The notes under the pieces: model-generated
Told to the model about the DNA's origin: nothing
What the model saw: the letters and a program-made list of their open reading frames with translations, nothing else
Database searches by the model: none
DNA from: an uncultured Flavobacteriales bacterium
GTDB lineage: Bacteria > Bacteroidota > Bacteroidia > Flavobacteriales_D > Crocinitomicaceae
DNA: 57,719 nucleotides
Assembly: GCA_903939755.1 (NCBI GenBank)
Contig: CAJAII010000058.1
Coordinates: 1-57,719 of the forward strand
Reading direction: 5' to 3'
Shown here: in pieces, positions 33,392 to 42,325 of the stretch
How the letters are laid out: every line of letters begins with the position of its first letter
Numbering within the stretch: position 1 is the stretch's first letter
Position numbers and translations under genes: made by a program

Positions 33392-34309
33392 ATGAAAAAA
33401 ATAACTTTCCCCTTATTACTTTTGCTCGCACTAATTTCTTCGTGCACGAAAGAGGTAAACATTGATATCCCGGGTTATGTGAAAACTATTGTAGTTGACG
33501 GAAGTATAACAACTGGCCAGCCACCAATCGTGCTACTTTCCTCCTCCCAGGATATATTTTCTCCAACAAATTTACAAGCCTACATTGACGGCTTTATTTC
33601 CGGAGCAGTTGTTACCGTTTCTAATGGTACAAATACAGTAACCTTGACGGAGTTCTGCACCGATAACCTTCCTGCTGGTTCCGAGGCTTATGCTGCATCA
33701 ATTTTTGGAATTCCCGTAGACCAATTGGCTAATTTTCATCTGTGTGCTTATACATCGTTAGATCCCTCCATTTGGGGCGAAGTAGGAAAAACCTACACCT
33801 TATCGGTAACCCATGAAGGTAAAACCTATAATTCAGTGACCACTATCGGTCAACCAACTCCGTTAAGTTCGCTTGTGTGGACTCCAGCACCTGGTCAAGA
33901 TCACGCAAAGATGAAAGGGGTACTATCCGATCCTCCCGGACAGTACGATGCTTATAAATGGGAGTTAAAATACCTGAAAGATCCTATTTATACCAAAGAT
34001 TTTAATCCTTTCTTCAATGATCAATTCTTTGATGGATTAACGTTTGATTTTGACGTTTCAAATCCAATGGGCTATGCTGACACCTCGATTTCGAATCAAC
34101 GTGATTTCCATTTAGGTGATACGGTTGTGCTTAAAATGTCAAAGTTAGGCAAGCGTGAATATAGTTTCTTTGAGAAGAAATACAATCAAATTTATTCTGC
34201 TGGTAATCCTTTTGCAACGCCTACCAACATACCAAGTAACATTGATGGAGGGGCTTATGGGGTTTGGGTTGGTTATTCTCCTTGGTACGACACCATAATT
34301 TGCCAATAA
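33392..34309 (+). CDS. DUF4249 family lipoprotein
   Basis: Lipoprotein signal with cysteine in LALISSCTKEV. Then come the typical DUF4249 opening (VNIDIPGYVKTIVVDGSITT) and beta-rich domains (FISGAVVTVSNG, YTLSVTHEGKTYNSVT). It is probably anchored in the outer membrane next to the TonB receptor encoded immediately upstream, perhaps as its surface or periplasmic accessory. ATG 33392 is chosen; the TTG at 33380 lies inside the receptor gene. A cysteine lies at the second-last residue (TIICQ). Confidence 0.92.
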   Translation: MKKITFPLLLLLALISSCTKEVNIDIPGYVKTIVVDGSITTGQPPIVLLSSSQDIFSPTNLQAYIDGFISGAVVTVSNGTNTVTLTEFCTDNLPAGSEAYAASIFGIPVDQLANFHLCAYTSLDPSIWGEVGKTYTLSVTHEGKTYNSVTTIGQPTPLSSLVWTPAPGQDHAKMKGVLSDPPGQYDAYKWELKYLKDPIYTKDFNPFFNDQFFDGLTFDFDVSNPMGYADTSISNQRDFHLGDTVVLKMSKLGKREYSFFEKKYNQIYSAGNPFATPTNIPSNIDGGAYGVWVGYSPWYDTIICQ

Positions 34310-34515
34310 CTTATTCTATTGGTCCTTTTTTGATTTCCGCTGGTAGATTAGTAAAGAGAGAATGAAGTTCCGCCTTGTCTCTCGACTCCGCTCGATACTC
34401 GGTTAGTTAATCGAGCAGTGTTGAGATGCGCGGTACCCAAGTCTTAATTCAAAATCATTTAGTGCGAGCTTGATTTTCAATAAGAATGATTAATTTCGTG
34501 CACTAGCGTTTTAAA
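34310..34515. other. intergenic region before pheT with an imperfect hairpin
   Basis: No gene is seen in 206 bp. At 34380-34426 there is an imperfect inverted repeat with 17-base arms (14 Watson-Crick pairs, one G-T, two mismatches) around a 13-nt loop, containing CGACTCCGCTCGA. It may be a dispersed palindromic repeat; I cannot check copy number. No clear TAnnTTTG box; TAATTTCG near 34490 is the nearest match. Confidence 0.5.
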
Positions 34516-36933
34516 ATGAAAATTTCTTACAATTGGTTAACTAATTACCTAGATAGCAAACTATCCGCAATTGAAATTGCAACAATCTTGACAGATACAG
34601 GATTAGAAGTTGAAAGCACTACTGCAATTGGGCAAGTTAAAGGCGATTTAGAAGGAATTGTGGTGGGAGAAGTAATCGAATGCGTCCAGCATCCCAATGC
34701 TGATCGTTTGAAAATCACACAAGTTTCTATCGGCACAAAACAATTACAAATTGTTTGTGGTGCAACAAATGTGGCTATCGGACAAAAAGTAGCAGTGGCA
34801 TTGGTAGGAACAACACTTTATCCAAGCCCAGATAATCCGTTAACAATAAAAGAAGCAAAAATTCGAGGTGAGGAATCCTTTGGTATGCTTTGCGCAGAAG
34901 ATGAATTAGGAATTGGAAACTCACACGATGGAATTCTTATTTTAGAAAAAGATACCCCAATTGGACTACCCATCAGCGAAGTAATAAAACTACATCCTGA
35001 TGTTGTATTCGAAATTGGACTTACGCCTAATAGATCTGATGCCATGGGGCATATAGGGGTAGCAAGAGACCTTAAAGCTTTCCTAAATCATCATCGAAAT
35101 AGTGAATTAGCTATTACTTGGCCAATCTTAAAAAATTACAACGTAATAGACAAGCAAGAGGTAACTGTTTCAATTACTGATCCAGAAAATTGCAGTCGCT
35201 ATTGCTCCGCCGTTATTGAAAATGTAAGCGTTGGCGAATCACCCGAATGGTTGAAAATCGCCTTGCAATCAATTGGACTACATCCTATCAATAATGTTGT
35301 TGACGTTACTAATTATGTTATGCATGAGTTGGGGACACCTTTACATGCATTTGATAAAATGGCGCTTTCCGGAGAAATAAAAGTTCGTCCAGCGATCGCA
35401 AATGAATCAATCGTAACGCTTGATGGCATTGAACGAAAATTAAAAGGGACTGAACTCGTTATCGCCAATGCAAAAGAAGCACTTTGTCTTGCCGGAGTTA
35501 TGGGGGGGCAACAAGCAGCGGTATCCAATGCAACAACATCACTTTTTCTAGAATCAGCAGTATTTAATGCTGTTTCAATCCGTAAAACCGCCAAAATACA
35601 CAACCTAAATACCGATGCAAGTTTTCGATTTGAACGGGGAGTTGATCCTGACCTCACCTTTTTTGCGCTAAATCGGGCCATTGATTTGTTATTGGAGGTA
35701 GCCGGAGGGCATCTAATTCAAGGGCCGCAAGATGTAATTATTCATACACCGAAACGGAAAGAATTTGACATTGACATAGTGCAAATAAACAAATTAATTG
35801 GTATCCAACTTAGTGCTGTAGCTGTTGAAAAAATACTACTAGATCTTGATTTCCAAATCAATACAAAAAACGAATCTTGCTGGACCGTTACTGCTCCAAA
35901 CTACAGAACCGATGTAAATCGAATGGCTGATGTAGCAGAAGAAATCCTACGAATTATTGGATTTAATTCGGTCCCAATTCCTGATAAATTTCACTACGCC
36001 TTTACCCCTCCCCCAATCGTCACCAAAAACAATTGCGAAAAACAAATTAGTGAATTCTTAGTAGCTAAAGGCTTTGCAGAAATCATGATGAATTCATTGA
36101 GTAAGTCATCCTACAGCACTTTCATTCCTGAAGATCAAGAACCAGTAAGAATCATGAATCCATTAAGCAGTGAATTAAGCCAGATGAGGCAAACACTTAT
36201 TTTTGGCCTTTGTGAAACAATTGTTTACAATCAAAATCGGCAACAAAGTGATTTGAAATTATTTGAATTTGGTGCTAGCTACCATAAAATAAAGGATGCA
36301 TACGTTCAAACCAATCAATTGGCGCTGTCAATTACAGGAAAGCAAGAAGTTGAAAGCTGGAATAATGCTAAAAAGACAAGTACTATATTCACCCTTAAAG
36401 GAACGATTTATTCCTTACTTGCAAGGTTCAACATATTCGAAATACAAGAATCGATCATAGCACTCCAACCCTTCTTTTCAGAAGGGCTAAGTTTTAGTAT
36501 TCAAAACCAAGTAATCGCAGAAATTGGAACCCTAAACCAACGTTTAAAATCAAACTTTGGCATTAAAAACGATGTTTTTATAGCCATCATAAATTGGGAC
36601 CTGCTCTTTGAATTTATACAACAGAAAAGAACCTTGTTCAAAGAACTACCAAAAACATTTGAAGTAAGAAGAGATTTCTCATTGTTGCTGAATGAAACGA
36701 CGAACTATCAAGAAATAGAACGCATCGCCTATCAATCTGAAAAAACGCTTCTTAAAAAAGTAAATTTATTCGATGTGTATGAGGGCGATAAATTAGAGAA
36801 TGGCAAAAAATCTTACGCCGTTTCGTTTCACTTTCAAGATATTGAAAAGACACTAACCGATCAAGTAATCGATGCTTGTATGGAGAGGATTAGAAAAAAC
36901 CTTGAAAAAGAATTGGGAGCGAACTTACGTTAA
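34516..36933 (+). CDS. pheT: phenylalanine--tRNA ligase beta subunit
   Basis: 805 residues, normal for bacterial PheT. Begins MKISYNWLTNYLDSK, then the EMAP/tRNA-binding OB domain (EGIVVGEVIECVQHPNADRL), B3/B4 (editing) with CSRYCSAVIENVSVG, B5, the catalytic-like core (FRFERGVDPDLTFFALNRAI) and the C-terminal ferredoxin-fold anticodon-binding domain (VRRDFSLLLNETT ... FHFQDIEKTLTDQVIDA). It pairs with PheS to charge tRNA-Phe; pheS is not in this window. Confidence 0.98.
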   Translation: MKISYNWLTNYLDSKLSAIEIATILTDTGLEVESTTAIGQVKGDLEGIVVGEVIECVQHPNADRLKITQVSIGTKQLQIVCGATNVAIGQKVAVALVGTTLYPSPDNPLTIKEAKIRGEESFGMLCAEDELGIGNSHDGILILEKDTPIGLPISEVIKLHPDVVFEIGLTPNRSDAMGHIGVARDLKAFLNHHRNSELAITWPILKNYNVIDKQEVTVSITDPENCSRYCSAVIENVSVGESPEWLKIALQSIGLHPINNVVDVTNYVMHELGTPLHAFDKMALSGEIKVRPAIANESIVTLDGIERKLKGTELVIANAKEALCLAGVMGGQQAAVSNATTSLFLESAVFNAVSIRKTAKIHNLNTDASFRFERGVDPDLTFFALNRAIDLLLEVAGGHLIQGPQDVIIHTPKRKEFDIDIVQINKLIGIQLSAVAVEKILLDLDFQINTKNESCWTVTAPNYRTDVNRMADVAEEILRIIGFNSVPIPDKFHYAFTPPPIVTKNNCEKQISEFLVAKGFAEIMMNSLSKSSYSTFIPEDQEPVRIMNPLSSELSQMRQTLIFGLCETIVYNQNRQQSDLKLFEFGASYHKIKDAYVQTNQLALSITGKQEVESWNNAKKTSTIFTLKGTIYSLLARFNIFEIQESIIALQPFFSEGLSFSIQNQVIAEIGTLNQRLKSNFGIKNDVFIAIINWDLLFEFIQQKRTLFKELPKTFEVRRDFSLLLNETTNYQEIERIAYQSEKTLLKKVNLFDVYEGDKLENGKKSYAVSFHFQDIEKTLTDQVIDACMERIRKNLEKELGANLR

Positions 36934-36936
36934 ATC

Positions 36937-37305
36937 TTAATTGATACTGTTTAAAAATCGCTCTAGATTAATATTATTTACCAGGTCATCGGCTCCTAAA
37001 ATCAATATTGAACGGCATTTATTTCGTTCAATCCATAATTCCAAGTTGGATATTCCTACGGCTAGCGTTCCATTGATGTCAATATGCAGAATTGGTTTCT
37101 GTAACTTATCAAATTGAGCACGTAAATCAGAAACATCTTGAGAAAGAATTTGATTTTGGTTAAAAATCAACAAGCTATCGATGGAAATTATATCTAAATT
37201 TTTATCCGCTAATTGAACTAAATCATTGCAATTACTTGTAGCCCAAGGCGTAATAGAATTAGAGAATTTTTTATTTAATTTTAAAATAATACGGTCAACT
37301 AACAT
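36937..37305 (-). CDS. hypothetical protein, 122 aa
   Basis: I do not recognise this family. The 122 residues alternate predicted strands and helices (ISIDSLLIFNQNQI, PILHIDINGTLAVGISNL, CRSILILGADDLVNN), like a small alpha/beta sandwich with possible STAS- or Rossmann-like character. That is only an impression from the pattern. No signal peptide. It converges on pheT with a 3-bp gap and has its own TAnnTTTG promoter (37324-37331). Confidence 0.65.
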   Translation of the reverse strand: MLVDRIILKLNKKFSNSITPWATSNCNDLVQLADKNLDIISIDSLLIFNQNQILSQDVSDLRAQFDKLQKPILHIDINGTLAVGISNLELWIERNKCRSILILGADDLVNNINLERFLNSIN

Positions 37306-37323
37306 TTAATCAATTTAAGGGTG

Positions 37324-37331
37324 CAAAGATA
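37324..37331 (-). promoter_or_regulatory. -7 promoter box for the 122-aa hypothetical gene
   Basis: TATCTTTG on the minus strand, 18 bp upstream of the ATG at 37305. Confidence 0.45.
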
Positions 37332-37359
37332 GTAATTTAAAGAGATAAAGCACCTATTA

Positions 37360-38763
37360 TTATTTTATGGCATTATAACCTAAAATCTGTAAATAATCCA
37401 ATGCCGTTTGTTCTTGACTGAACATCGAAGTTTCAATTTTACCATCTTCATCACGATTAATGAGAATATGCTTCGGTTCCGGAATAAGGCAATGCTTCAA
37501 TCCTCCAAATCCTCCAATGGTTTCTTGGTATGCTCCTGTATTAAAGAATCCAATAAATAATTCTTTATTCTTATCAAATTTTGGCAAGTAAATAGCATTG
37601 GAATGCTGTTCAGAATTATAATAATCATCGCTATCGCATGTTAAGCCACCTAGTAAAACACGCTCGTAATCATCATTCCATCGATTAATTGGCAGCATGA
37701 TAAACCGTTGATTTATGGCCCAGGTATCTGGCAAATTAGTCATAAAGGAAGAGTCAATCATATTCCACTTTTCTCTGTCATTTTGTTGTTTTTGATGTAG
37801 AATACTAAAAATGGCTCCGCCACTTTCACCCACAGTAAACGAACCAAACTCAGTCACGATATTGGGTTCAGGAATGTCGTTGTCAGTACATACACGCTTT
37901 ACCTGTGTCAGAATCTCTCTTACCATGTACGCATAATCAAAATCGAAAGCCAACGATTTTTTGATAGGAAAACCACCACCAATGTTTAACGAATCCAATT
38001 CTGGACATATCTTTTTTAAATCACTATAAATACGCAAGCATTTGGTTAACTCGTTCCAATAATAGGCCGTGTCGTTAATCCCTGTGTTAATAAAAAAGTG
38101 TAGCATTTTTACCTTAACCCTTGGATTTTCTTGTAGAATAGCCTTGTAAAAAGGAACAATCTCCCGGTAGCGTATACCTAAGCGGGACGTATAGAATTCA
38201 AACTTTGGCTCTTCCTCTGATGCAATACGAATTCCAATATTAATTTCCCGATCTGTACGAGAGAGTATTTGATTTAATTCATCGGTATTGTCTACAACAG
38301 GAATAACTTGGACATGATCAAGATTCATCAATTTAACCATGTTGTCAAGGTATAATTTTGGTTTGTATCCATTACAAATAACAAACTTCCCTTTTTCGAA
38401 TTTACCTTCTTCGATTAATTTTAGCACAATATCAATATCAAAAGCGGAAGACGTTTCGATATGTACATCATTCTTCATGACCTCATCAAGCACGAAAGAA
38501 AAGTGATTACTTTTGGTACAATAGGAATAATGATATTTTCCCGTGTATCCTAAATTATTGATAGCTTCCCTAAACCAGCCTTTTGCGCGTTGAATATTAT
38601 TTGAAATCTGAGGTAGGTAATTAAACTTTAAGGGCGTACCGTATTCATTAATCAAACGCATTAAATCAATTCCATGAAAAAATAAACGATCTTCTCGTAA
38701 ATTAAATTCATTTTGGGGGAAATCAAATGTTTGGTCAATTAAATCAATGTATCTAGTTCTCAT
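37360..38763 (-). CDS. speA: arginine decarboxylase (PLP, alanine-racemase fold)
   Basis: 467 residues of the ODC/DAP/Arg decarboxylase family. A PLP-lysine region reads YSYCTKSNHFSF; the PLP phosphate loop region is LNIGGGFPIKKS. The C-terminal catalytic segment GGLTCDSDDYY carries the Cys and Asp that act from the neighbouring subunit. It makes agmatine from arginine for polyamine synthesis. The length matches the short form found in Bacteroidota. It lies 20 bp downstream of the arsC-like gene and is probably cotranscribed with it. Confidence 0.85.
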   Translation of the reverse strand: MRTRYIDLIDQTFDFPQNEFNLREDRLFFHGIDLMRLINEYGTPLKFNYLPQISNNIQRAKGWFREAINNLGYTGKYHYSYCTKSNHFSFVLDEVMKNDVHIETSSAFDIDIVLKLIEEGKFEKGKFVICNGYKPKLYLDNMVKLMNLDHVQVIPVVDNTDELNQILSRTDREINIGIRIASEEEPKFEFYTSRLGIRYREIVPFYKAILQENPRVKVKMLHFFINTGINDTAYYWNELTKCLRIYSDLKKICPELDSLNIGGGFPIKKSLAFDFDYAYMVREILTQVKRVCTDNDIPEPNIVTEFGSFTVGESGGAIFSILHQKQQNDREKWNMIDSSFMTNLPDTWAINQRFIMLPINRWNDDYERVLLGGLTCDSDDYYNSEQHSNAIYLPKFDKNKELFIGFFNTGAYQETIGGFGGLKHCLIPEPKHILINRDEDGKIETSMFSQEQTALDYLQILGYNAIK

Positions 38764-38783
38764 TTACAGTCAGTTATCCAAGT

Positions 38784-39128
38784 TTATTTTTCCAGTTCAG
38801 CAATCAAATTCTCAAGTGGTCTAGCTACCACTGCATTCGCCCCCCATTCAACGATTGGACGTTGAATAAGTTTCGGATTTTTCAATAATATATCAATAAT
38901 TTCATCCTCACTTAGCACTTTATCTTTGAGCAACGAACTATAGGCCAATTCATTTTTACGAACTATATCTAAAACCGGCAGATTTAATTTCAAAAGTAGC
39001 GCGATAAACTCTTCCTTTGAAAATGGTTGTGATAAATAAGTTCGTACCTCAAATGGTATTTTTTCATCTTTCAAATAAGCTAATGCGCACCTGCTTTTTG
39101 AACAACTAGGATTGTGATAAATAATCAT
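38784..39128 (-). CDS. arsC: ArsC family arsenate reductase-like protein
   Basis: 114 residues with thioredoxin fold. The active-site region NPSCSKSRCALAYL holds the nucleophilic Cys9, followed by FEVRTYLSQPF and the C-terminal PIVEWGANAVVARPLENL. This resembles the glutaredoxin-linked arsenate reductase/Spx-like group. Without other ars genes nearby, a role in arsenate resistance is not certain; a general thiol-redox role is also possible. Its promoter is at 39149-39156. Confidence 0.88.
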   Translation of the reverse strand: MIIYHNPSCSKSRCALAYLKDEKIPFEVRTYLSQPFSKEEFIALLLKLNLPVLDIVRKNELAYSSLLKDKVLSEDEIIDILLKNPKLIQRPIVEWGANAVVARPLENLIAELEK

Positions 39129-39148
39129 TACAAATGGTTTTTGGATGG

Positions 39149-39156
39149 CAAAGGTA
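39149..39156 (-). promoter_or_regulatory. -7 promoter box for arsC-speA
   Basis: TACCTTTG on the minus strand, with a TTG 17 bp upstream of the box. It is 20 bp before ATG 39128. Confidence 0.55.
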
Positions 39157-39184
39157 CAGCTTCAATCGGATTCCAATAAGTAAC

Positions 39185-39934
39185 TTAATAAAAGCGAAAT
39201 AAATTGGCTAGTTTTCGAGTCAAATACGAAAAAGGAATCAACAGCATTGCTATGCTATTTACAAGCCACTGCGGCCATTTATAAATAAAAGTGAAAATAG
39301 TTGCCCGTTTCTGAAGAAACAATGAAGTGAGCACCACCGATGTAATCCATGTTCTTTTAGCTATATATTCAGGTCTTATTACATCCATCAATAATATTAC
39401 ACGCTCCTCCTGGGTAGTATTAAATGTGTCATGTACGTAGGCATCCATAAAAACTAGCCACTTACCTTGCTCCCAAGCGCTTACTTGATTTTTCACTTTA
39501 ATGCCACAAGAAGGCAAACCTGCCGGTACTTTCAAACCAAAATGACAACGATATACCGAATTGGTATCCCCGCAATGAGGAATTATTTTTGAATCAGGCC
39601 CCAAAAAATTAAAAGAAAGCGTAGTAATTTCTGGATACTTTAACATAATGGCGCTTGTAATGGGGAAATGCTTTCTGTTTTTTCGAAATTCTAAATCCCA
39701 CCATCGAAGGGAAATGGTACGATACCCTTTGCTTGTATCAACCATAGTACTTTTAAAATAGGGTTTCGGTGCATTGCTTGCTAGATAATGCTGTAATTCC
39801 AAATAAATCCCTTCGTAATTCTCCTCAAAATCTTTGGCCCAATGAAAGTAGCTAGGCGATTGAAAGGGTGGCTCGCTCCCTTTGTAATCAAAGGATAAAT
39901 CAAATAAACTGAACCAAATTTTATGGACTGACAT
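39185..39934 (-). CDS. aspartyl/asparaginyl beta-hydroxylase domain protein
   Basis: 249 residues. The Fe(II)/2-oxoglutarate dioxygenase core shows IIPHCGDTNSVYRCHFGLKV, with the first iron His and the downstream Arg, and WLVFMDAYVHDTFN, with the distal His (VHD), as in the Asp/Asn hydroxylase family. After about residue 190 there is a hydrophobic C-terminal tail (ITSVVLTSLFL, WLVNSIAMLLIPFSYLT) that may anchor it to the membrane. Family members hydroxylate proteins or lipids; the substrate is unknown. Confidence 0.88.
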   Translation of the reverse strand: MSVHKIWFSLFDLSFDYKGSEPPFQSPSYFHWAKDFEENYEGIYLELQHYLASNAPKPYFKSTMVDTSKGYRTISLRWWDLEFRKNRKHFPITSAIMLKYPEITTLSFNFLGPDSKIIPHCGDTNSVYRCHFGLKVPAGLPSCGIKVKNQVSAWEQGKWLVFMDAYVHDTFNTTQEERVILLMDVIRPEYIAKRTWITSVVLTSLFLQKRATIFTFIYKWPQWLVNSIAMLLIPFSYLTRKLANLFRFY

Positions 39935-39938
39935 ACGA

Positions 39939-39946
39939 CAAAGATA
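39939..39946 (-). promoter_or_regulatory. -7 promoter box, probably leaderless
   Basis: TATCTTTG on the minus strand, ending 4 bp before ATG 39934 (box at -12 to -5). Confidence 0.5.
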
Positions 39947-40008
39947 AGGCGCATTACCCGTTGTTAAAAACTACTTATTTTAAATACATTTTGAGGCCAA
40001 ATTCTTAT

Positions 40009-40016
40009 TACTTTTG
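40009..40016 (+). promoter_or_regulatory. -7 promoter box for uvrD-like gene
   Basis: TACTTTTG, with a TTTTG 15 bp upstream. It lies 17 bp before ATG 40034. Confidence 0.5.
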
Positions 40017-40033
40017 AATACACAGAAACAATC

Positions 40034-42313
40034 ATGTCATATCTTGAAGAATTAAACGAAAGCCAACGCATTGCGGTCGAAAATATTTTTGGCCCAACCA
40101 TGGTGATCGCAGGTGCAGGCTCCGGTAAAACAAGGGTGCTAACCTACCGAATTGCGCACATGTTACAAAACGATGTTGATCCGTTTAACATTTTATCACT
40201 GACATTTACGAATAAAGCCGCCAAAGAAATGTCGGAACGAATAGGTAAAATTTGTGGTGGACAAGATGCAAAGAATATCACGATGGGTACCTTCCATTCC
40301 GTATTTGCGAAAATTCTGCGCTACAATGCCGATCGAATAGGATTTCCTACCAACTTTACAATTTACGATACCCAAGACAGTAAAAGTCTGATAAAAGATA
40401 TCATTAAGGAAAATAACTTAGATGATAAAACATATAAAGCAAGCAATGTTTTTGGAAGAATTTCAGCTGCAAAAAACAACTTGGTTTCCCCTGAAGCATA
40501 TGCATCCAATGATGATATACAATCAGAAGATAAAATGTCAAAAAGACCAGAAATAGGTCGAATTTACCGCGTTTATGCTAACCGATGTCAGAAAGCCGGT
40601 GCCATGGACTTCGATGACCTGCTTTATTTTACGAATATATTGCTGAGGGATTTTCCCGATGTGCTGCATTACTACCAGCAAAAATTTAGATTTATTTTAG
40701 TCGATGAATACCAAGATACGAATTACGCACAATATTTAATCGTGAAAAAAATTGCCGCTGCCTATGAAAACATATGCGTAGTAGGAGACGATGCCCAGAG
40801 TATTTACTCTTTTCGTGGGGCAAACATCAAGAACATTTTAAATTTTAGACAAGATTATCCTGATTTTAAACTTTTCAAATTAGAACAAAATTACCGTAGC
40901 ACGAAAAACATTGTTGAGGCTGCAAACAGTGTCATTAAAAAAAACAAAGATCAAATCAATAAGAAGGTATGGACAGACAACAACGTTGGCAACAAAATAA
41001 ACGTTGTTCGTACCTTGACAGATAACGAAGAAGGAAGGGTAATCAGCACTAAAATATTTGATTTAAAGCAATCCGTATCCCCTACTTATAATGATTTTGC
41101 GATCTTGTATCGAACCAACAAGCAATCAAGATCCTTCGAGGAATCACTTAGAAAGCTAAATATTCCCTACAAAATTTATGGAGGTATCTCCTTCTATCAG
41201 CGTAAAGAAATCAAAGATTTGCTTTCCTATTTTAGATTAGCAGCCAATCCAAGGGATGAAGAAGCACTGAAGCGTGTTATTAATTATCCAAAAAGAGCCA
41301 TTGGAAAAACGAGCATCGAAAACATAATCATAAGCGCCAATAAACACGGCGTAAGTATGTGGGATGTAATTAATGATTTTCAAATGTATCCAGCAGATAT
41401 AAACATGCCTACAAAAGCTAGGATTTACGAATTCGTAACCATGATTAACAGTTTTGGATCGGAAATTAATAAACTGGATGCTTTTACATTGGCGGAGCAA
41501 ATCACCAAATCTTCGGGAATTTTTAAGGAATTAAACGACGAAAAAACAAAAGGGCCAGAAGAAGTAGAACGCGTGCAAAATATTGAAGAATTACTCGCAG
41601 GTATTCAAGAATTTGTAAAATCGGATGACGATGAAGAACTTAAGACTTTAGCTGATTTCATGATTGATGTCGCGCTGTTAACCGATACTGATCAGGAAAA
41701 AACGGAAGATAGAAACCATGTTTCGCTCATGACCATCCACGCTAGTAAAGGCTTAGAATTCCCACATGTATACGTGGTTGGCTTGGAAGAAAATCTATTT
41801 CCTTCTCAAATGGCATTGAATACACGTAGTGAATTGGAAGAAGAACGAAGACTATTTTACGTTGCCGTTACTCGTGCGATGCATACGTGTACGCTATCTT
41901 ACGCAGGATCTAGATTTACATGGGGACAATCTGTCATGTGTGAACCAAGTCGCTTTATCGATGAAATTGATGCTCAATACCTAGAATTTGAAACTCCCAA
42001 TAGAGGAAATGGACGATCATTAATGGGTGGGGGTTTTGAAACTAAAATACGCGGCGGGCTGAACAAGCCATTGAACTCCCCTGCTCCCAGCCTAACTCCC
42101 ATTAATCAATTGAATACAAATTCAAACAGAAATGTAGCAAATAATGATAAAATAATGGTCGGAACAAATGTGCTGCATGAGCGTTTCGGGAAAGGCAAGG
42201 TTACCAAATTAGAACACAATGGGTCTGATCAAAAAGCAGTGATCTTTTTCCCACATCATGGAAGCAAAACAATGCTCTTAAGCTTTGCTAAATTAAAGGT
42301 ATTGGACGAATAA
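40034..42313 (+). CDS. uvrD: UvrD/PcrA-type ATP-dependent DNA helicase
   Basis: 759-residue superfamily 1A helicase. Motifs: Q-motif LNESQRIAV, Walker A AGAGSGKTR (near 29-37), motif Ia LTFTNKAAKEM, motif II VDEYQDTN, motif III VGDDAQSIYSFRGA, motif IV LEQNYRSTKNI, motif V TIHASKGLEFPHVYVVGLEE, motif VI YVAVTRAM. The C-terminal region ends with a Tudor-like domain (VLHERFGKGKVTKLE) typical of UvrD/PcrA that contacts RNA polymerase. Role: strand displacement in DNA repair. Confidence 0.95.
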   Translation: MSYLEELNESQRIAVENIFGPTMVIAGAGSGKTRVLTYRIAHMLQNDVDPFNILSLTFTNKAAKEMSERIGKICGGQDAKNITMGTFHSVFAKILRYNADRIGFPTNFTIYDTQDSKSLIKDIIKENNLDDKTYKASNVFGRISAAKNNLVSPEAYASNDDIQSEDKMSKRPEIGRIYRVYANRCQKAGAMDFDDLLYFTNILLRDFPDVLHYYQQKFRFILVDEYQDTNYAQYLIVKKIAAAYENICVVGDDAQSIYSFRGANIKNILNFRQDYPDFKLFKLEQNYRSTKNIVEAANSVIKKNKDQINKKVWTDNNVGNKINVVRTLTDNEEGRVISTKIFDLKQSVSPTYNDFAILYRTNKQSRSFEESLRKLNIPYKIYGGISFYQRKEIKDLLSYFRLAANPRDEEALKRVINYPKRAIGKTSIENIIISANKHGVSMWDVINDFQMYPADINMPTKARIYEFVTMINSFGSEINKLDAFTLAEQITKSSGIFKELNDEKTKGPEEVERVQNIEELLAGIQEFVKSDDDEELKTLADFMIDVALLTDTDQEKTEDRNHVSLMTIHASKGLEFPHVYVVGLEENLFPSQMALNTRSELEEERRLFYVAVTRAMHTCTLSYAGSRFTWGQSVMCEPSRFIDEIDAQYLEFETPNRGNGRSLMGGGFETKIRGGLNKPLNSPAPSLTPINQLNTNSNRNVANNDKIMVGTNVLHERFGKGKVTKLEHNGSDQKAVIFFPHHGSKTMLLSFAKLKVLDE

Positions 42314-42325
42314 CTTGAAAACCAA

